From NCBI RefSeq assembly GCF_028583425.1, contig NC_072806.1, positions 30,426,001 through 30,490,000 on the forward strand: DNA of 64,000 nucleotides, in the 5' to 3' direction. The translations under genes were made by a program, and so were the position numbers. This DNA is from Eublepharis macularius. Its lineage: Eukaryota > Chordata > Lepidosauria > Squamata > Eublepharidae. The notes below the pieces were generated by a model. It saw nothing but the letters and a program-made list of their open reading frames with translations, was not told where the DNA came from and ran no database searches. Below, piece by piece: positions 52,320-64,000 of the stretch (position 1 is its first letter; every line of letters begins with the position of its first letter).

Positions 52320-52752
52320 GAGCATGCGCGCCGCAAGCCTCTCCCTTTTTTTTTAAACACCTGCAGAAAGGCGCCGAAAGCGCTAACCAGGTCCTCGCGA
52401 GTGGCGCATGCGCCTTCGCATTGGGCTAGCCCTCGCCGATTGGCATGGGGCGCAGGCGCAGTAGGCGAGAGGCGGGTGGCCGAGCTCCCCCTTACCCCCG
52501 TAGCCGTGAGGAGGCGAGGTCGTGAATAGCCCCTCGCGTTCATTTGGTTTCACCGTACATATTTTACCTCAGGAGGAAAAAAAAAGCGTCGCCGGTGCCT
52601 GCCTGACAGTTGGGCTATTGCGGAGGGGGTGCACTTTAATTCTGCCGCTCTTTGAAAAATCCCCCCCCCCATAGCCGTTTCCTCCTCAGAGGTTCTTTGG
52701 TGGGGCGGAGGGGGCGCTGAAAGGCCTCCCCGCACACGGAGGCGTTGGAGAC
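52320..52752 (+). promoter_or_regulatory. TRIM37 CpG-rich promoter with NRF1-like sites
   Basis: CpG-dense block just before the TRIM37 start. A perfect NRF1-type palindrome GCGCATGCGC lies at 52404-52413, with related GCATGCGCGC at 52322-52331 and GCGCAGGCGC at 52450-52459. Reverse CCAAT boxes (ATTGG) occur at about 52420 and 52439. No TATA box; typical of a housekeeping promoter. Transcription start not determined. Confidence 0.75.
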
Positions 52753-62376
<9,624 letters not shown>

Positions 62377-62914
62377 TAGTAAACTTGGTGGTTGGGTACC
62401 TGTTAATGGAGTAGTAAAATTGCCATCCATTGATCCTGCGTGGATTTTGTCATACTCCATGGGGTCAGTTGTGGGGTTGGAACTAGCTAGGTATGCTGTG
62501 GGAAGTACAGGAGGATGGAGAAATTGACTTGTTCAGTACCCTGCAATTTGATTGTGGTCAGGAAAATTCCCCAGTTGTTTCTGTCTATCTGGAGCCTTCA
62601 ATTTGTACTGTAACATGAGAATATCAGCATTACACGTCAGTACTGGAACTAAAGTATTGGTCAAAAACAGGGTCTTATTATGCCTGTAATGGACAGCTTT
62701 GCTTTGAAGATCTCATTACAGCTGAGCCTGAAAGAAAGAAAATCTTACGAACTGTTATGAGCAGCAAAGTGTTCCGCTTATAGTACCTTTTTTTTAATGT
62801 CACCAGAGGGCGCTTTGGGGGATGTGATCATGTATGCTGGCTAGGATTGTTGTGTCTAGACAGTGATGTTTTTGTGAAGATTAGATGAGAGCTTGCCTGT
62901 GCTGTGTTTAGAAG

Positions 62915-63560
62915 ATGATCTAGACCTATTGCAGTCTGGATTCAGGCCCGAGTTTGGGAAGAAAACTGCCTGGTCACCCCGACCGTTGATCTTTGCCAGG
63001 GGAGCCATAGAGGGAGTGTCTCCGTGTTGATTTGCTTGAACCGCTCAGCTATGGTATCCTTCTTGAGATCCTGGCTTGGCTGGGAGTAGGTGGCACTGTA
63101 CTTTGGTGGTGCCACTCTTATTTGATTGGCCAGCTCCAGAAACTGGTACTGGGAGCCTGTTGATTGTCCCTGTACCATTTATGCTGTGATGTCCTGAAGG
63201 GTTCCATCTTGTCCCCTATGCTGTTTAGCATTTACTTGAAGCTGCTGAGAGAGACCATTAGGGGACTTGGAGTGACATACCACTAATTTGTGAATGAGGC
63301 CCAGTTTCATTTGTCCTTAACTGCTGAGTCTGGAGGATCTCTGGAGATCCTGAACTGATGCCTGGGCATGTGATGGGATTGATGTGGGCTAATAAACTGA
63401 AGCTCAGTCCAGACAAGACTGTGATACTCTTGGTCAGTCACAAAGCTGTTTGAGGATTGAGAGGTCAGTCTGTCCTGGAGAGTGTTGCTGTCCTTCGAAG
63501 GAGGAGGTTCATAGCTTGGGGATGCTGCTGGATCCTGGCCTATGTTTGGCCAGAGTTCTC
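62915..63560 (+). mobile_element. Ancient L2/CR1-like LINE fragment
   Basis: Starts LLQSGFRPEFGKKTA-like at 62925 (RT motif), with later DVLKGSILSPMLFSIYLK-like and KLKLSPDKTVILLVS-like stretches, broken by many stops. In the TRIM37 intron after exon 6. Confidence 0.6.
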
Positions 63561-63568
63561 GGCCACAG

Positions 63569-63822
63569 GAGAGCCCATTTAGTGTAGTGGTTAAGTGCGC
63601 AGGACTCTAATCTGGAGAACCGGGTTTGATTCCACACTTCTCCACTTGAAGCCAGCTGGGTGACCTTGGGCTAGTCATGGCTCTCTGGAGCTCTCTCAGC
63701 CCCACCCACCTCACAGTGTATTTTGTTGTGGGGATAATAATGACATACTTTGTAAACTGCTCTGAGTGGGCATTAAGTTGTCCTGAAGGGTGGTATATAA
63801 ATCGGATGTTGTTGTTGTTGTT
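63569..63822 (+). mobile_element. Sauria-type tRNA SINE
   Basis: Full-length copy with (GTT)n tail, in the TRIM37 intron after exon 6. A much older relative lies at about 285-480. Confidence 0.85.
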
Positions 63823-64000
63823 ATAAGTGCCAGGCCAAAATGTTTCCTTTTACTCGATTTTAATAAAGGATCTGTTCTTTTACAACTATTTTTATAGTCT
63901 GCTTCTAGTCTGAACTGTTTTGAGGCTCGTTTTAAGTTGTTTAATGCTTTGGTGGGGTTTAAAATGACTTTTTAACTATGAATAACATTTATGGCATTCT

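Overview
This is nuclear DNA from a vertebrate, almost certainly a squamate reptile (lizard). Three intron-containing genes read clearly and lie in the order and orientation of the human 17q22 block: PRR11 (minus strand), SKA2 (plus) and TRIM37 (plus, running off the right edge). The repeat content points to lizards: several Sauria-type tRNA SINEs with (TTG)n or (ATT)n tails, a 5S-rRNA-derived SINE, L2/CR1-type and L1-type LINE pieces, and many short inverted-repeat elements. I cannot name the species.

Layout. 1-11.1 kb is repeat-rich flank beyond the 3' end of PRR11 and has no recognisable gene. PRR11 occupies 11085-23854 (nine coding exons, 340 residues). Between PRR11 and SKA2 (26.56-27.15 kb) is a head-to-head promoter with nine forward CCAAT boxes. 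SKA2 runs 27155-47422 (five coding exons, 138 residues); its first intron carries two microRNA hairpins, one of the miR-130 type (about 30.7 kb) and miR-301a (about 32.4 kb). After a repeat-filled gap, a CpG-rich promoter with NRF1-like palindromes precedes TRIM37, whose first six coding exons (52753-62337) give the RING finger, the B-box and the start of the coiled coil.

How the genes relate. PRR11 and SKA2 are cell-cycle genes driven in mammals from one shared bidirectional promoter that NF-Y controls; the CCAAT array here fits that. SKA2 is a subunit of the kinetochore SKA complex and host of the miR-130/301 family. TRIM37 is a RING E3 ubiquitin ligase acting in centriole, peroxisome and chromatin biology.

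Mobile DNA. The most unusual signal is a set of short palindromic (fold-back) elements flanked by 10-16 bp direct repeats: at least three families, seven copies. Two families have a CTGANGA / stem / GAAA arrangement resembling a hammerhead ribozyme, and family A is longer on one side than the other. I interpret them as non-autonomous Penelope-like elements with inverted pseudo-LTRs. There are also several hAT-type inverted-repeat elements with exact or near-exact 8 bp target duplications, a 5'-truncated L2-like LINE with a 459-codon uninterrupted reverse-transcriptase frame, and a DIRS1-like fossil in SKA2 intron 2. Exon coordinates were worked out by eye from reading frame, splice sites and remembered human protein sequences; nothing was run through a search program.
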